DNA of 64,000 bases from contig WBMV01002667.1 of the NCBI GenBank assembly GCA_013396655.1, positions 248,001-312,000 of the forward strand, read 5' to 3'. Shown here piece by piece: positions 25,331-36,537 of this stretch (the first letter of the stretch is position 1; every line of letters begins with the position of its first letter). Origin of the DNA: Campylorhamphus procurvoides (taxonomy: Eukaryota > Chordata > Aves > Passeriformes > Dendrocolaptidae). The notes beneath the pieces are model-generated. The model saw only the letters and a program-made list of their open reading frames with translations. It was not told the origin of the DNA and searched no databases. Made by a program: the position numbers and the translations under genes.

Positions 25331-28179
25331 TAGTGGCTTTAAATAGGGCCAGGTGGTGGGTGCAACACCCAAGATTGCTCTGGAAGAAGGAGAGGGAAGC
25401 AGGGCAGTGCAGCTATCCTGGATATGGGTGTGTGCCCTGGAAGCACCCCAAACCCTTGTGCTTCCACAGCTTCCCAGGTTCTGCCTTAAAACTGAATCTG
25501 ATGAAACCAGCTTAAAATTAATATTAATGGAGCTGCCAGGCTAAACCAGGGGAATACTGTGGTGTGACTGGGAACTGAATGGCTCTAAACTACCATGGAG
25601 GTCTCTGGCATTGGGCAAACTCCCACTGGAGATGATGAGATTCATGCAGGAAACCCACCTGTGTGACTGTGTTTGTTCACACAGTGTTGGGGAGGGATTG
25701 TGTGGAGTGTCACATCCCACTGTCAGTTGTTGCCCCTCCCCTCACTCCTGTCCTACCACTTTGACCATCAGGAATGACTTGTAAATAGACCATGATGGAA
25801 AAAACCACTGGCATTAAACATATGCTGTTCTTTGTCAGGTGCTTTTCTTTTTCTTAGAGAGAAAAGAGCACTTGTATGAGCAAAGTGCCCCAAACAGCAG
25901 TTCTGCAGAGGTGCTCCCAATGTGAACATCTTTTGAAACTGGGATAAAGATAGCAGAAACAGAGAGATCCCTGCAGAGAACAGGAGTAAAAAATTAGTTG
26001 TTTCATACTTGTGCTGTTAACTCTTTTTCATAGCAGTTAAATATTTCTACAGTCATCAGAGCACTGGTGGCCAGAGGAAAGGTGTTTGGCCCAGGAAAGG
26101 AGTTTAATTTTGATTGTATAATATCAGGAACCTGACTTCTCAACCCAATGGTGGGGAATACTTGGTCGACCTCTAAGTCCATCCTTGCTGAATGTTCCTT
26201 ATTTATGTGTTCGAAATGTGACAGGTTAAACCTGAGCTGGAAGTTGACTGAATGGATATAACTGGATGGATGCAGTTAGAGGTGTCTCAGGTCAGGGGCA
26301 CACTGGAGGTTCAGTTGCTGCACTTGTTTGGTTGTCACAATGTTTTTTTCCCTTCACAAAGCTGTATCATCAATTACTGATAGGAAAAAGCAGCTGATAA
26401 GTCCTGCTTCGCAAAGAAAGGACTGACAGTGTGGTCACAAAGCTCTTGGCATGCCCAGAAGCTGCACAGGACACTGAGAAAACACAGCTACTTGTGTCAA
26501 GGCCACCATCTGGCTTGGTGGGCTCTGGAGGTGGGTTGGGGATATGTGGGAGAACTGAAATGAAACCCAAAGCCAGACAGGGGCTGGCTGTAAAACCCCA
26601 CAGCATTCCATGGCCTTCAGAAGTGAATCCATAAGGAGTAGGAAATCCATTTTCAGCTAATTTTTGAGCACAGTCCTTTGCTTCCAACCTCTGTAGCATC
26701 TGAGGAGCTTGTCCCCATGATTAATGCCTTTCCAGGAGGGAAGCCTTTGGAGTCTAGCTGAGATCCCCCTCTGCAGAGCCCTGCCTACTCTGAGCCATAG
26801 ACTCGGGACAGGGACATGGGATCGTGACCAAACCACGCTTTCCAATAAAGAAAAGTTGAGGGTTGTGAGCAGACACTCAGGAGCAGCTGCCAAAGCCACG
26901 GCGCTTCCCACAACAGGTGAAGCAAACATGTGCCCCCCAAGCCAGGGCTGAGCTGTTGAGCTGTGTGCACCTAAAGCAGAGCCATCAGCCCCTCTGTCCC
27001 CATGGGCAGCATGACAGGAACCCCCACACCAGCCCCAGGGGCTGAGCTGAACTTCAGGCTCCTCCTGCACCATCTGGGGCAGCTCAGCCCGAGGGTTCTC
27101 AGTGTCCATCGAGGCAGAGGATGCTCACAGAGGTGGTGCAGAGCTGTGTCCTCCCCTGTCCCCACCCTGGTGAGTGGCTTTGCTGTCCCCTGTGCACACA
27201 GGGATGTGAGTTCTCCCCATGTGCCAGTTGTGTAAAGCCCCCAGAGATAAAATGTGCACCGAGTGTTTGACAGCCCTTTGTGTGTCTGTTTGGGGCAGGA
27301 CTCAGGCAGCCCCTTCTGTGCAAAGAGGAGTTTTCACACAGATCTTCACTTCAGTTACAGGTCTGGCAGAAACATTCTCGGGTTGAACTGAAGTTTGTGG
27401 CTGCTTAAAAAATGTGTATTTGGAAAAAAACCCTGTTGGTCTCATGCAGATTGAGGAGGACTCGGCTCTGTGACTGAGTGGGGTTTGTGCTCTGCTAAGA
27501 GGTGTTGAGCTAAAATGGTTTGGTTTGGTTTAACCAGCACAGACATTGAAGGGTGGATCATTTGGGAACCTCCTTGGCAATAGCACTGTGTGTTCTACTT
27601 CTGCTGTTTGTAATTAAAAAGCGTGTGAGATAATGATAAAGACTTTCAAATACTGAATTTAAAGAATTGGTCTGATCCATTAGAAAAAAATGCAACAAGT
27701 TTTACAGATATTTTTAACTTTTAAAAGAAGGGATAGTTGGTGCAAAACAATTTGAGATAAAAATCCAGAAATTGGGTAAATCTGGGCATAGCTGCGTTTT
27801 AAAAATATCTATGTAGTGTTCTGAGTGTTGGGGAAAATACAGTCTGCAGAGTACAGCCTTACTCAGGGTGGTAAAAATATTAGGAGGTGTTTTTCCCCCC
27901 GTTTTAGTAGAACTCTCCTGTTTCTCCTGCAATATATAATTGGTGAGCTTCCCTGGAATTTTTTTGGCCAGGGCTGGAAAATCCAACTTATATTGTGGCA
28001 TTAAAATGTGCCTGTGTGCCTCTGAAAATAGAGCTCTGCTTTTGACACCCACCTCACGGCTCCGTCCTCTGTCCTGCATTGATTCACTGATTCCCTTTTA
28101 TTCCCAGAGTCTGTGGACAGTGTCCCCTTCCCTGCTCTGCCCTCCCTCCTCTCCTCCACGCCCGGGGTATGTTTGTCTG

Positions 28180-28460
28180 CCTCACGTTGGGAACTCGAAA
28201 TTGTTATCGATTAATATTAATATTTAGCATGTTTGTGAGAATGTCTCTCCCCGCTGCTATTAATCTGCTGTGTTAATAATGCCAGGACTCCTGTTCTGGA
28301 CCCTGGGGAACCCACAGTGAGTGGAATGACAATGAGACGGTGACAACAGCCCAAAAGCCTTCGCTTGGCAAAGATGTGAATTCCAATTGCGAGAGCTCCT
28401 TTTGGAGACTCACAAATGCTTTATTCTCGCTCTGTGGTTTGACATCCAGGACTGAGAGAA
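28180..28460. promoter_or_regulatory. Candidate conserved non-coding element (intron 1)
   Basis: GAACTCGAAATTGTTATCGA runs into the perfect palindrome ATTAATATTAAT (28210-28221). CTATTAATCTGC, TGACAATGAGACGGTG and ATTGCGAGAGCTCC follow. There is no repeat. The assembly gap begins about 190 bp downstream. Confidence 0.35.
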
Positions 28461-28646
28461 ATATCCAGCATCGGTTGTTAGTTTTTGGAGAGCTGCTCCG
28501 ACTGCATTGATTTATTTATTCTAAGTAGGTGACATTGCTCCGAGCGCAGAATTTCTCTTGCAGGCGTTTTTAAAGTTCCACTTTGCTGTGTTTCCAGCGC
28601 AGAAATTTCTGTAGGATTGGAGTGTTTCTGTAGTTGTGTAGATTTT

Positions 28647-28696
28647 NNNNNNNNNNNNNNNNNNNNNNNNNNNNNNNNNNNNNNNNNNNNNNNNNN
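28647..28696. other. Assembly gap (50 N)
   Basis: Exactly 50 Ns are flanked by TTTT on both sides (GATTTT before, TTTTGTAG after). The round size suggests a placeholder rather than a measured length. The T-flanks suggest a homopolymer or low-complexity tract that the assembler could not span. Frames that appear to cross it are artefacts. Confidence 0.99.
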
Positions 28697-31311
28697 TTTT
28701 GTAGCAAAAATCAGCAAACCTCTGAAAAGCAATGACTATTTTTCTTTGCGAAGTGGAGCTTTTCTTCAGGCTTTCCTCTCTTCCTTCCCAGAATTTTTTC
28801 CTCTCGTGTTGTTTCTCTGGATTCCTCACAAATGTTTGTTACAACTCTGGTAATACACTGTACATTTCTTGTGATGCTTCATTGGAGCTTTTATCTTGTA
28901 AATAGTTTAGACACACAAATCCCAAAGGCTAATATTTTTTCCAGTGTCTTTAATAATAAGATAGTAGAGCTTTTTTTTTCCCTTTTGCTTAAAAATCTAC
29001 TTTATTTCTGCATTCAAACATGCCCTGAATTAGTATTTTAACATAGCACAATTTGTAAAAATATCAGCTTGAACTCAAATATAAAACAAAACAGTGGATA
29101 CAGAGATCAGGTGAAATGTAGATACAGACAACAACATTCTCCAAAGAGTTTGATTCTAAAAGGATCTTGTGTGGAAATATTTTTGATGCCTGGTTAAACT
29201 AGACTTTCACTGGAAATATAATACTGGCATTTAGTGCAGAGTAATTTGGACACTTTCCCTGCTGGTTTTACTAGAGGAAAATGCGTATTAAGGAACACAC
29301 TGCAATACTGTTTCAAGCTTTATTCTTCATTTCTGCCAGCAGAAATCCCTTAATAAAAGAAAACACTTAATTTTTTTGCTTAAAACCAAAGGCACTTGAA
29401 ATTCTTAATACCTGTTCTTCTTACAGCCAAGTTCTGAAGCAACTGCTTTTAGAATGTTTATTGAAAAATGCACCCGATTAACTCCGTGCTCAGTCGTCAT
29501 CTGCTCCTACAGCTCCTTTGGATCTGCTTTCTGTTTCTTTTTAATAAAAGGACTTGAGGCTGCTTTGAGAGGTGCAGTTCCAACTAAGACAAAGCAGAGC
29601 ATGAATGTGAAACTTGAAAAATGAATATACAAAGTAAACACGGGAAAGGGGCTGTGTTTGCAAATGTTTGGGTTTTATCGTAGTCCTCTTCCTTTTCATT
29701 CATCCTGCCTCTTCCTCCCGCCCCATCCCTCACTGTCTCTGCAGTTCTGAGTATTCTCCAGGACTAAACTGGTTTTTAATGGATTCTGCAGCAGTTCTGC
29801 ATTAGACAGATCCAGGGCAGTTCCCTGTATTTTGCCCTTAAACACTTTGGGTGGCAGAGCCAGACCCAGCAGTACCTGTGGCAGGTTCCTGTGCTGGGGC
29901 TGCACAGAACTTGTGCTTGTCTGAAATTCTGCACAGGGATGTGCTAAAACTTGGGCCTCCTTTGGGCTTCATTTCAATGACAACTCTAAATACAAATTTC
30001 CATGAATAGCACTGCAAATGGGGGTGTTTGGGCTGGCAGGGTGATGTTTCTGGGGTACAGGAGCTCACCCATCACAGTCTGGAGCAGACAGGTCCATCAG
30101 GGCTGGGTATCTGACCACTCATGTTTGCACCATGAGCATCTTCCTGCTTCTTGAGCATTCCCAAAATACTGTGCTTTGTAGTGTGTAAGTAAAACATACT
30201 TGCAGTGTGTTAGGGGAAAATACAGACTTACAAACTGAGTGGAGTTTGGATGTCTGCTGGAGCTGGGTTTGTTATGGGATCAGCTCAGATCTGACTGAGT
30301 TTTCAATGATTTGAGGTTGGCAGGGTCTGAATTTCCTGGGCACACCTTTTCAGTGTTATTTGGCAGTTGGTTTGTCACTTGGACAAAGTGACCTGTGACT
30401 TACCCTGTCCCAGCTGTGCAGCCCTTCCACTTGAACAGGGAATGTGAAACACAAGATCTCACCTAGAGAGATTTTCCCTAATTCCTTTTAATAATTCCTT
30501 TTAGTTGTAGCATTTGGGGTGCTTTTCAGGGAGGTGTGCAAAGCTCTGGATATGGTCTAAGGGAGAACCAGGCTTACTCCACTGAGAAATAATCCAGTGT
30601 GCTTGATGTGATAACGTCACCTGGTATTAAATGCCCAAGATTTAGGGGGAATCTAAAGGGAAGAAAAGTACTATTTCAAGCTGGGTATCAGAAAAATAGG
30701 GAAAACCACAGCAAGCTGTAGCAGAGGTGCCCATTAAACTGAAAAATTCAATAGAGGATTGTGTTCACAGTACCATTTCTCAAAGGTAAAAGCAGCTCGT
30801 GTGACATTCCTTTGGCACCGTGGCATGGGGGCAAAACCACTTCCCACTTGTGACCACTTCCCTGCCTGTGCATTTATTGCCCAAGAATTTTTTCAACTGT
30901 AAAACTTGTGAAAATGAAGGGAGTTTGTGAGTGAATGAAAGAGAAAATGATATTTCTGAATGGTCATTTAAAGCAGAATTTCCTTTCCCTCCTGCTGCAA
31001 TGTATGGAAAACCTGTCAGAGCATTCTGTGTAGTCTGAGAACTGCACAGAGCTCTGCACCCCACGGGTGTCCAGGAGGTTCCCCACGGGCAGGTTCTGCA
31101 GGTGCTGGGTGTGTTGCTTTCAGACCAGTATCCACCAGCAAATGCTGGAGATACCGGTACAGCTTAGAGGCAGAAGGTTCTGGAAGTGAATGGAAAGAAG
31201 AAATTATGTGATAATCTGAAATAAATTATTGTTTATTGTCCGTCTTTTACAGCCATTTTAATTAAATTGGTATTGTCCATGGACAGGGAAAAGGGCATTT
31301 TTATATGACCA

Positions 31312-31330
31312 TGAAGCATTTAATGCTTCA
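31312..31330. repeat. 19-bp palindrome
   Basis: TGAAGCATT and AATGCTTCA are perfect 9-bp arms separated by a single T. Confidence 0.85.
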
Positions 31331-32334
31331 GTCCTGTCCTTAATGCAAGAGGAATAACTCGTCCTGACTGCTTTCTCACTAATTTGCATCCTTGCTGGCA
31401 GGATGAAACCCAGATATTTCAGAATAGCTTCCAGAGAGGGACTTACACTGAATTTTAGGTCTTTGGTGTGTTACAGATACCAGCCACTCTTTTCTTTGAG
31501 GGAAATGTGCCTTTGCAGGAGATCTGCTTTGCCCACAGCTGGTCACCTTCACCAGCAGAGTGAGTGGGAAACCATTCCTGGATAACTTAAAAATGGTCTC
31601 AATGAGGATTGTGTGGGACACCTTGACTTCTTTGTCTGCTGCCACTGGCAGAGTGTGCTGCAGAATTCCTGCACCCTACAGAACATGAGGCTGTGAGAGG
31701 TGAGATGCCAATGCCTGGGCTGCAAAGTGCTGGAATGAGGCTTTGCAACCAGGGCCAGGCAGATGAGGCCAGCAGGGACTGGATTTGGAATTTTCTATTG
31801 TATTTCAGCTGTGGCCATCAGGTGGCAATCTGATCACTGGGATCATTCTGTGCTGGAGGCACTTTGGGGTGGGTGTTCTTTGGGGCTTTCCAGTGTCCTT
31901 TGTGATTTAGAGATGTGTCTGCCAAGTTCTGGGCACGTCCTGGTGGCAGCTCTTGCCCTGGTCGTGGCAGAGCAGGAGCAAAGAGTGAGGCTCCTGCAGA
32001 ATTCCCAGTAGAGTGAGCCAGGGAAGAGGGCAGGTATTTCTTACAATTTCCCTGAATTAAATTAAGATGAGCAGCACAATATCCTAAGGTGATGAAGCCC
32101 ATTGGCTGCTGGCAGTAGTTAAGCACATCCTTGATTATTGTGAATATCTGTGCTCATGGTTGAACTGAGCTGTGATGCTGGTGATCCACTCCAGCTCCTC
32201 TGGTCTACAAATGGGTCAGAAAAAATTACTTTATGTTTGGTGGTGAAACATTCTGAGTCCACAGCAAATAAAGGCAGAATTCTGTCACCCCAGAGTTCAA
32301 ACTGTAAGTGGTCTCTTTTTCTGGAGCTGTGAAA

Positions 32335-32440
32335 TAGAGAATCATGGAATGGTTTGGGTTGGAGGGCTCTTAAAGATCATCCTATTCCACCCCCTGCCAC
32401 GGGCAGGGGTACCTTCCACTAGACCAGATTGCCCAATGCC
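32335..32440 (-). mobile_element. CR1 LINE 3' end, short antisense copy
   Basis: GAATCATGGAATGGTTTGGG, the CACCCCCTGCCACGGGCAGG block and TACCTTCCACTAGACCAGAT match the complement of the CR1 3' end. The copy is only about 100 bp. A second CR1-like scrap (TGGGTTGGAAAAGACGTTTG) follows at about 32625-32660 and may be another copy or a broken part of this one. Confidence 0.88.
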
Positions 32441-33559
32441 CCTCAATATATTGCTCAAAAAGCTCCAATATTCCATACCTTCTTTCTAATGAGGCATTAT
32501 ATCTGGAATAGTTTTGTTTGACTGTTTTGTTTTCTTCTCTGGGGAACGTTTCTAAAGGAAAATCACACAGTGCAGGAACCTCAGTATGTCTGTGGGGTTG
32601 TAAAGATGGTGGCAACATCCCTCTTTGGGTTGGAAAAGACGTTTGAGGTCACCCACTGCTCTTCCTGTGGAGCCAGAAAAATGGAAATGAATCCCAGGGA
32701 AGTCCTGGCCTAGTGGGTATTTTGCTGATGGTATTTTTTATGATAACAGCCCAGTAACAAACAGTCCTATTTAATACCCGTGCATGTGTCTAACTCACAG
32801 GAAGGAGTTGCAAAGTTTGGATAGTGAAGTAAAAAGCCCTTTCAACAACCAGTTAATCCCTGAGGAAAAAGCGTCGGTCGGTCTCTCCCTGTGTGGTTTC
32901 ACTCTTGGGTACAAAGTCACAATTCTCTGTGAATATTTGTATTTTCTACTCTTAAGCTCAAATTCTTTCCTTGGGCCTGAGATTCCAGGTTCTGAGGCAA
33001 AGCTTGAGTTCAGTGGGTGCCTGTCATTGTTCTCCTTGTTCAGAAAATAAAAATATCTGATTTCACACATATGTTGTATTGACACAGCCCAGCTCCACAG
33101 GAGCATCCTCTGCCCTGGCAGCACTCTGGACTCAGCCTGGCGTTGTTTTATGCGCAAGTAAAGATGAGCTGTTTGCTGTGAATGTCCCATTTTGGAGTTC
33201 CCTGCCAAGTCTGAGCCTGGAAAGTCACCCCGTGTCAGTGACAGCCCGTGCTGGGAGGGTGATGAAAGTGCTCGGGCTCAGCCCCGTGTTCTCCTGGCTC
33301 TGAGATTCCCACTGCTCTCCATGGGAGCTCCAGGGGCAGGAGGAATGTGGGATCAGGCCCAGGTTTAGATTTATTTTAATGTCAGTGAAACTGGAGACAG
33401 ATTTTGCTGGTGATCAGGCACTGCTTGCCCACTATAAATTCATTCTCAGTATGTTCTGTAAATGTCCCCAGTGAAGAAGTCAGAGATGCTCTTTGGCATG
33501 TCTATGACACTAGAAAATGCTCATTATTTCAGAGAAGTAGGTATTTCCTTAGTAAGATT

Positions 33560-33591
33560 TAATAATAATAATAATAACAACAACAATAATA
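33560..33591. repeat. (TAA)n/(CAA)n microsatellite
   Basis: About six TAA units pass into CAA units and back to TAA. Confidence 0.95.
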
Positions 33592-34297
33592 TTGTTACCG
33601 AATACAGAACATAAAAGAAACCCACCCAAAATCTAACACACTATTTCCACCCTTTCCTTTAACATCAGACTTTCTTTTCCTTTCATTACAGCTGCTAAAT
33701 AGATTATTCATGAGGTCTCTCACCAACACTAAACCATCACTCTCATTGTTGCAAGACCCTCATTGGTGTCACACAGATTTTCAGCATATGCCCATATCTG
33801 ATTATCTGTGGAAACAACCTTTCAATGGGTCTTTTTATTGAGTCATTTTGCTGGTGAGCTTTGAGGGACTAATTTTAGTTTCATGACAGTAACAATAAGG
33901 TCAAGTTGTATTTCTGTCCCGCTTTTCACATCAGCAGACATTGCAGAGCACTGCAATCCCTGCTGCTGGAAGAGGGGCAGATGTAGGACAGCATGGTTGT
34001 CACCAGTGAGTGGCCATGGCAGCAGCTGACTTGTGATGGAGCTTGGGAGAGCTGGAGGTTGTTCCTGAGAAAACAAGATATTCCCTGCTTTTTTTAGTAT
34101 GTTTTCTTTTTTTTGTCACGTTACATCTGGAGTAAAGCTGCGAGGAGCACTGGGGGTGGCAAACTGTGCAGATGCAGTGAGGGCAGTCTAGATGGCTCTG
34201 CAGTGCAGAATAACCAACTTTTATCAAAACTGAACCCCAGCTGCTGGATTTTCCCCAAATTCCTGGAATAAATATGATGTGTGGAGATCAACCACCA

Positions 34298-34440
34298 CAT
34301 GAGTGTGCTGAGCTTGGAGAAAAGGAGGCTCGGGGGGACCTTCTCGCTCTCCACAACCCCCTGAAAGGAGGTTGTGACTGGGAGGGGGATCAATCTCTCC
34401 TACCAGGCAACAAGTGACAGGATGAGAGGAAATGGCCTCT
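34298..34440 (+). mobile_element. CR1 LINE internal fragment, sense
   Basis: GAGCTTGGAGAAAAGGAGGC, the GGGGGACCTTCTCGCTCTCC block, CTGAAAGGAGGTTGTGACTG and CAAGTGACAGGATGAGAGGA are in CR1 order. The segment ends before the 3' fragment. Confidence 0.88.
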
Positions 34441-35254
34441 CTTCGTCTCAGTATTGGGCTGTGGTGACAAACCCAATGTTGATACATCTGCCTCTTTGTG
34501 AAGCTGCTCCCACAGCTCCCGTATGGCATCTCTGGTATCAGAACCATCATGACCTGAAAATGTTCTGTTTCATGGTCATTTCATGCCTGTGGCCGGTCCC
34601 TGATTACTGGTTTTAGCAGCTGAAAAGGCAGAAGGAACAGATTACCTGTGTTTTGTGATTTCCCTTGAAGTGTGAGGTCAGTCAGATGTGGGCTCATCTT
34701 CAGAGTAAATTAAAATTTAATCAGAACTGCCCCCATTGTCCCATAGTAGACATGAAATTACAGTGTTCAGTAGTGAGGCCTCTTTATACTTGTATCCTTT
34801 GGAAATTTTCACAGGTTATGCTCCAATAAACCTAGTTTTGCTTTTCAACTCAGTTGGAATTCCTGTTTCTTAAGTGCAGAAGAGGCTAATCATAGAGGGG
34901 AAAATAATTTGACTTGCTAATACTGGGCGAGAAAACATTTACTGCAACCACAAGTATTTTCAGGATGATGGAGTATCTCATGCTCATGAAAGCTCGGTTC
35001 TGGCGACATGTTTGAGTAGGGAGGGCTGCACTTTCGAGCAGAGGAAACCCATGTAAGCTCTAGCAGGCAGTTCTCTGTATTTCTCCAAAGTTGGAGCAAA
35101 AAAATGTTGGCAAAGGAATCAAAATCCTCCTCTTTAGTCAAGTCTGCCACCAAGTTTCTTAGGCATGAACTCAGGAAAATCTTTATTAGGCATAAAAAAA
35201 CCAGGAGGAGATGTGTCTTGCAGACAGAAGGTGCATTCTGAGGTTATGGAAGGG

Positions 35255-35420
35255 ATGAATTATATATACCTTAAGCCGAGCCGTGCTTTTCCAGCTATTC
35301 TTCCCCGATGGTTCCTGTTTGGCAGCCAGAGCTGCAGTGAAAACTGGGATTTTTGTTGGGTGCTGCTCCCCCCGATGACATCAGAGGTCAATCATTAATA
35401 TGCACTGTGGGAGTCCCTCC
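35255..35420. promoter_or_regulatory. Candidate regulatory element about 1.2 kb upstream of exon 2
   Basis: A CRE/AP-1-like TGACATCA (35376-35383) sits two bases from a nuclear-receptor half-site AGGTCA (35385-35390), followed by an ATTAATATGCA homeobox/POU-like stretch. CpG-bearing unique sequence (TTAAGCCGAGCCGTGC) lies upstream. The tight clustering suggests a composite site. Function is inferred. Confidence 0.35.
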
Positions 35421-35734
35421 CGTGCTGGAGGGTCCACAATGGGGCAGTTGTTGGCCTTGTTGTCATAGGGGGAACTCCTGAGCACAGTCCTGCTGCCTCA
35501 TGTTTAATTGAGAGATGGCAAAGCTGCTCCCAAAAATACTTCAACTACTTGTATTGTATGACAAATGTGTTTTTCTTTTCCCCTTCGTGTTTCACTCCCC
35601 CTCCCCTCCACCTTTTTTTTTGCTTTTTGGATGAAAAAGCCTCATTTTCATTACATATGAATGTCCTTGCTTAGCAATTGACTCCTCTTGGAAAAATCCC
35701 CAAACTTTATTACCCTCTGTGTCCAGTGTTTTCT

Positions 35735-36008
35735 CTCATGGACAAGGGGGAATGGCTTCACACTGACAGAGAGTAGGGTTAGATTGGATATTAGGGGGAA
35801 ATTGTTCCCTGTGAGGGTGGGCAGGCCCTGGCAAAGGTTGCCCAGAGAAGCTGTAGCTGCCCCTGGATCCCTGCGAGTGTCCAAGGCCAGGCTGGATGGG
35901 GTTTGAAGCAACCTGGGCTGGTGGAAGATGTCCCTGCCCATGGCAGGGGGTGGAAGGAGAAGACCTTTAAGGTCCTTTCCAGACCAACCCCTTCTGAGAC
36001 TCTGTGAT
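35735..36008 (+). mobile_element. CR1 LINE 3' fragment, sense, about 0.5 kb upstream of the exon
   Basis: GGGGGAATGGCTTCACACTG, a TTAGATTGGATATTAGGGGG block, GGTTGCCCAGAGAAGCTGTA, the GCCCATGGCAGGGGGTGG block and a terminal TCTGAGACTCTGTGATT make this one of the more complete 3' copies. It is the nearest identified repeat to the PRDM16 exon. Confidence 0.93.
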
Positions 36009-36486
36009 TACAAACTGGTGATGCTTTTGCTACACGTGCAAAGGTTCATTGCTGAGGTGCAGCTGGGAAGTCACCTCAGCCTCAGCTTCTCTTGTGGGAC
36101 ACACTGAACCCAGGAAACCCAAACAGCAGCCAAACAGTTCTTGCCAAATGTAGCTTGGATTTAGCTTAATTTCTCTTTTTCCCCTTTAAAAAATAAACTG
36201 AGCCAGTTAAAGCAATAAATGGTTAAAGGGAGCCTCGACTTTCTTCTGTGTTTTCTTCCCTCTCTCCAAAATTGAAAGACAAATGCTCCAGAAACCCTGA
36301 TGCTGTGGAACATGTCAGGCTGCAATTACCTTCCGCCCAGCCTTCAGCAGCACTGAGTATCGTGCAGGCAGTGTGAGTGTTCTCACCTCAGCCCTACCCG
36401 AGCTCTGTAAGGGAGGTTTGTCTTTCTATCCTTAAAGCGTGGTGAGCTCAGCTTTGTGAAACTTTGTCCCAAGAGGAGATTAACTA

Positions 36487-36537
36487 ATGTTCACGTGAGT
36501 ATTTCAGTGTGTTTTGTTCTGCTGTTTCCCCTTTTAG
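36487..36537 (+). promoter_or_regulatory. PRDM16: 3' splice acceptor of PRDM16 intron 1, with polypyrimidine tract and likely branch point
   Basis: The acceptor AG is 36536-36537. It is preceded by an A-free, mostly T/C stretch (36508-36535) that serves as the polypyrimidine tract. The best branch-point match is CTAAT at 36484-36488, with the branch A at 36487, 50 bases from the AG. That is farther than usual, but no A occurs closer than 36506. Two AGs (36498-36499 and 36506-36507) lie between the branch A and the acceptor. The second is preceded by ATTTC and could be a weak competing site. The main acceptor is preferred because phase and homology begin exactly there. Confidence 0.85.

Larger units (their letters stand above)
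1..36537 (+). other. PRDM16: PRDM16 intron 1, 3' part (incomplete)
   Basis: This is inferred to be intron because the first coding sequence in the window is an internal exon in phase 1. Exon 1 encodes a short basic N-terminus in mammals; neither it nor a CpG-rich promoter was seen here. Intron 1 is also very long in mammals. The stretch contains CR1 fragments, simple repeats, one assembly gap and candidate regulatory blocks, listed separately. In the remaining stretches (1-1394, 2491-4754, 5216-5699, 6341-9554, 10441-12866, 13106-17794, 18271-20989, 21166-22759, 23701-25174, 25331-28179, 28697-32334, 32441-34297, 34441-35254) I see only unique-looking intron DNA with chance open frames, apart from the short repeats and inverted repeats entered separately. 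A regulatory RNA or minor alternative exon cannot be excluded by eye. Confidence 0.75.

Noticed and set aside
31312..31330. Perfect 9-bp-arm palindrome as a functional site
   Set aside because: About one or two such palindromes are expected by chance in 64 kb, so it is listed as a repeat but given no function.
36456..36537. ATG-initiated open frame running into the PRDM16 exon (MKLCPKRR... start)
   Set aside because: It lies upstream of a clear splice acceptor, has no match to the PRDM16 N-terminus, and homology begins exactly at the acceptor. It is intron sequence that happens to be open.
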